Part shown: piece after piece, positions 5,418-7,173 of the stretch
Position numbering within the stretch: position 1 is the first letter of the stretch
How the letters are laid out: the number at the start of each line of letters is the position of its first letter
Origin: Fervidobacterium sp.
GTDB lineage: Bacteria; Thermotogota; Thermotogae; Thermotogales; Fervidobacteriaceae
Direction of reading: 5' to 3'
Length of the DNA: 7,173 nucleotides
Assembly (NCBI GenBank): GCA_003522805.1
Contig: DPIB01000074.1
Location: forward strand, 1-7,173
Notes under the pieces: model-generated
What the model was told of the DNA's origin: nothing
Database searches by the model: none
What the model saw: only the letters and a program-made list of their open reading frames with translations
Program-made: the position numbers and the translations under genes

Positions 5418-6989
5418 CTTTATTCCAATTGCCACTGGTATATTTCTTGGTGAGGTAGTTGTGACGTATTTGCCATTGTAAACCATGGAAGTTGAGCCAC
5501 CACCATCGAGCATCATTGCGGAATCGTACTTTTTCGATAGCAGGAATTGAAGCGTTTCGTCGTAGTTCATCCCACTCCCATTTAAGCCTTCTATTGTTAT
5601 TAGGTGCACTTTCCCGTCTTTTATTGCTATGACAGTTCTTGAGGTCCTTGTTGTGGGAATCCCACCACCATATCTCAGTTTTTCTTCATTTGCATCGGCA
5701 ATCGCTTGGCCATCTTGGATTAGTAATGGACCAGCCCCAACAGCGTTCTTGATTTTATATCCATCGTCCGTGTATATCTCGATAGAGAACGATGCACCTT
5801 TTGAAATCTTATTAAGAAATTGGTTGTATATATCTTTACTGACCATAACAATATAAGAATCTTTCGGTACGTATGAAGTATAACCGATTGAAGCCACTTT
5901 ATTGTTCGTGATGACAAGATATTCCTTTGTCCGATCATTCGGGATTTTCAAGGTATACTCGGAAGTGTAAAGATTAACTTCGCCAAGTGAGCTTGTATTA
6001 ACCCCTTTAACCAGTAACAAAACATCACCTATTCTGACAGTTATGTCAAAGTATGCCTTATAAATGAAGACACAATTATCCATTGTTTGAACAAACACAG
6101 GTCTGAGTCCATACCTATGAGACAAGACCTTTCCATTTGAAATGATTACATCAATTGGTAATCCTGTCGAAGTGTCGAAATAGTTGGCATTGATACCATT
6201 GGAGTAGCCATTTTGTGATAATATACTTTGTAATGTAGCGGTTGTTCCTATACCTTTAGACGGTATAAGAGGAGTGATATCCACGTATTTTGGATCAGCG
6301 ATTAGGTAATTCACAATAAAGGACCTTCCAGCGTAGGTTTCTGTCTTCTTTGTATATTCGATCTTTTTGATGGCTGGGAATATGCTGATCGTTATAGTTT
6401 GCCCAGAAACACGCATTTCGTATTTCTCGATGACCTTGCTTAGTGTTAAGGTAACTGTGTGGTTCTTCTTTGAAACGCTTACTTCTGATGGCGTTTTCTG
6501 TTCATCAAAAACTGCAGGTGAAATTTTTATGCTCAACTTGCCATTTGATAAGCTTGCCTCTACAAAGTCTTTAGAAATTTGCGATGATGTAGTTATCGTC
6601 AAGATATCGTTTGAGTAAGACAAGAGGATTATTGAAAATGGCTTGTCATAGTAGATTTCACCGGTCTTTGTCAGATTGAGAAAACTAGCTAAGAAATCCG
6701 ATTTGACCATGACTTTATTGTTTGAAACTTGATATACATCCTTTGCATATGTTTCAAAATCTATAAGGAAATCACCTGCTGAACCGATAAGGAGCTTTCT
6801 ATCATATATTAAATATATTTTTTCGTTCTTAATAACACTAAACCCAATTTCTCTAAGTTGATCTTCATCGAAATACCCATTTCTTGGTTCATACGTTTTG
6901 CCATTAAGCAAAAAAACTTGGGCAAATATGAAATCTGCCATCATCAGAAGAATCATGAATAACGCTAGTCGAACTTTTCCAGGTAACAC
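5415..6989 (-). CDS. Exported phosphodiester glycosidase (NAGPA/DUF2233) family protein
   Basis: The 524-residue product has a signal peptide: basic start, hydrophobic 8-22, and likely cleavage after F-A23. Residues 24-130 (LLNGKTYEPRNGYF onward) resemble a copper-amine-oxidase-N-like envelope module. Residues 130-205 form a beta-rich, AMIN-like stretch. The C-terminal half carries the phosphodiester glycosidase domain: INANYFD (266-272), GAGPLLIQDG (418-427), R448-T-S-R-T-V-I-A, E467 and LDGGGSTSM (494-502), ending with RNIPVAIG. Relatives include the mammalian uncovering enzyme that removes GlcNAc from mannose-6-phosphate diesters and many bacterial exported proteins, so cleavage of a sugar phosphodiester in an envelope or extracellular glycan is inferred. 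The GTG start is backed by GGGGTG 8 nt upstream. The N-terminal module assignments are less certain than the catalytic domain. The gene converges on the permease gene. Confidence 0.9.
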   Translation of the reverse strand: MLPGKVRLALFMILLMMADFIFAQVFLLNGKTYEPRNGYFDEDQLREIGFSVIKNEKIYLIYDRKLLIGSAGDFLIDFETYAKDVYQVSNNKVMVKSDFLASFLNLTKTGEIYYDKPFSIILLSYSNDILTITTSSQISKDFVEASLSNGKLSIKISPAVFDEQKTPSEVSVSKKNHTVTLTLSKVIEKYEMRVSGQTITISIFPAIKKIEYTKKTETYAGRSFIVNYLIADPKYVDITPLIPSKGIGTTATLQSILSQNGYSNGINANYFDTSTGLPIDVIISNGKVLSHRYGLRPVFVQTMDNCVFIYKAYFDITVRIGDVLLLVKGVNTSSLGEVNLYTSEYTLKIPNDRTKEYLVITNNKVASIGYTSYVPKDSYIVMVSKDIYNQFLNKISKGASFSIEIYTDDGYKIKNAVGAGPLLIQDGQAIADANEEKLRYGGGIPTTRTSRTVIAIKDGKVHLITIEGLNGSGMNYDETLQFLLSKKYDSAMMLDGGGSTSMVYNGKYVTTTSPRNIPVAIGIK

Positions 6990-6997
6990 GTCTACAA

Positions 6998-7003
6998 CAC
7001 CCC
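6998..7003 (-). promoter_or_regulatory. Shine-Dalgarno sequence of the phosphodiester glycosidase gene
   Basis: On the minus strand GGGGTG precedes the GTG start at 6989 by 8 nt. This supports GTG over the first internal ATG, which would remove the basic N-region of the signal peptide. Confidence 0.7.
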
Positions 7004-7020
7004 TGTCTTTTTAATCACAT

Positions 7021-7038
7021 AATTATCATAATTATCAT
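7021..7038. repeat. Tandem 9-bp repeat upstream of the glycosidase gene
   Basis: AATTATCAT occurs twice head to tail (7021-7029, 7030-7038). Degenerate copies flank it: AATCACAT at 7013-7020 and AATCAT at 7039-7044. On the minus strand each unit reads ATGATAATT; the junction also creates TATGAT hexamers resembling -10 boxes. It may be an operator, part of a promoter, or chance low-complexity sequence. Confidence 0.5.
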
Positions 7039-7039
7039 A

Positions 7040-7051
7040 ATCATATATGAT
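7040..7051. repeat. 12-bp perfect palindrome next to the tandem repeats
   Basis: ATCATATATGAT is its own reverse complement and directly abuts the tandem repeats. It lies about 50-60 bp upstream of the glycosidase start, between the candidate -10 box at 7095-7100 and the ribosome binding site. A regulator-binding role is possible but unproven. Confidence 0.4.
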
Positions 7052-7094
7052 GATGCCCACGATGTTTATTAAAGAAGCTTACAGTCACCAGTTT

Positions 7095-7100
7095 ATTATA
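7095..7100 (-). promoter_or_regulatory. Candidate -10 box of the phosphodiester glycosidase gene
   Basis: The minus strand reads TATAAT here, within an AT-rich run. No good -35 is found at 16-18 bp; TTGCTA (7122-7127) is 21 bp away. The resulting leader would be about 100 nt and would contain the tandem repeat and palindrome. TATGAT boxes at 7034-7039 and 7025-7030 are closer alternatives. Confidence 0.4.
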
Positions 7101-7117
7101 TATTCTGCTATAACTAA

Positions 7118-7137
7118 TCATTAGCAAAAACTAATGA
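7118..7137. repeat. 7-bp inverted repeat near the right edge
   Basis: TCATTAG (7118-7124) and CTAATGA (7131-7137) pair around a 6-nt loop rich in A on the plus strand. A CTAATCA word also occurs at 7114-7120 and 7144-7150, so this edge is dense in CTAAT words. It overlaps the region where a -35 would sit for the minus-strand gene. Confidence 0.4.
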
Positions 7138-7173
7138 CATAGGCTAATCAACCGAGCTTGCATTTCTACAAGC

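Noticed and set aside
7013..7051. CRISPR-like or iteron/origin array
   Set aside because: Only two exact 9-bp units without spacers, no cas or replication initiator gene nearby, and the region fits a promoter or leader better.

Overview
The window is AT-rich bacterial DNA. Its gene content and protein character suggest a thermophilic member of the Thermotogota, with Fervidobacterium or a relative as the best guess. The clues are a compact lysine/glutamate/valine-rich methylglyoxal synthase with the HDKKK and [14 protein letters not shown] motifs, frequent AGA/AGG arginine codons, strong purine-rich Shine-Dalgarno sequences, and GTG/TTG starts in four of five genes. The taxon is inferred from recall of family members, not from a search.

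Layout, left to right. (1) Positions 1-50 hold a promoter with an extended -10 box embedded in a perfect 25-bp palindrome. (2) Positions 51-1349 (+) encode a nucleotide-sugar 6-dehydrogenase of the UDP-N-acetylhexosamine type, closed by a good intrinsic terminator at about 1397-1428. (3) Positions 1553-3736 (+) encode a lipoprotein made almost entirely of seven fibronectin-III-like domains, with its own promoter, an ~80-nt leader and a long hairpin after the stop. (4) Positions 3922-4332 (+) encode methylglyoxal synthase (mgsA), overlapping by 17 bp an AI-2E/PerM-family membrane protein at 4316-5407 (+); the two form an operon behind a third extended -10 promoter. (5) Positions 5415-6989 (-) encode an exported phosphodiester-glycosidase (NAGPA/DUF2233) family protein, converging on the membrane-protein gene with only 7 bp between stop codons. 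(6) Positions 6990-7173 are its AT-rich upstream region, with a tandem 9-bp repeat, a 12-bp palindrome and a candidate promoter.

How the genes may fit together: the dehydrogenase supplies an acidic amino-sugar nucleotide for surface polysaccharide, the lipoprotein and the glycosidase are exported and may act in the envelope or on glycans, and mgsA is a central-carbon overflow enzyme coupled to a membrane permease of uncertain substrate. The link between the envelope genes is inference from proximity; each unit has its own promoter. I found no CRISPR array, transposon, tRNA, rRNA or recognisable riboswitch. No complete undescribed system is evident. The best leads are the promoter palindrome, the multi-domain lipoprotein, the mgsA-permease coupling and the convergent stop-codon palindrome.
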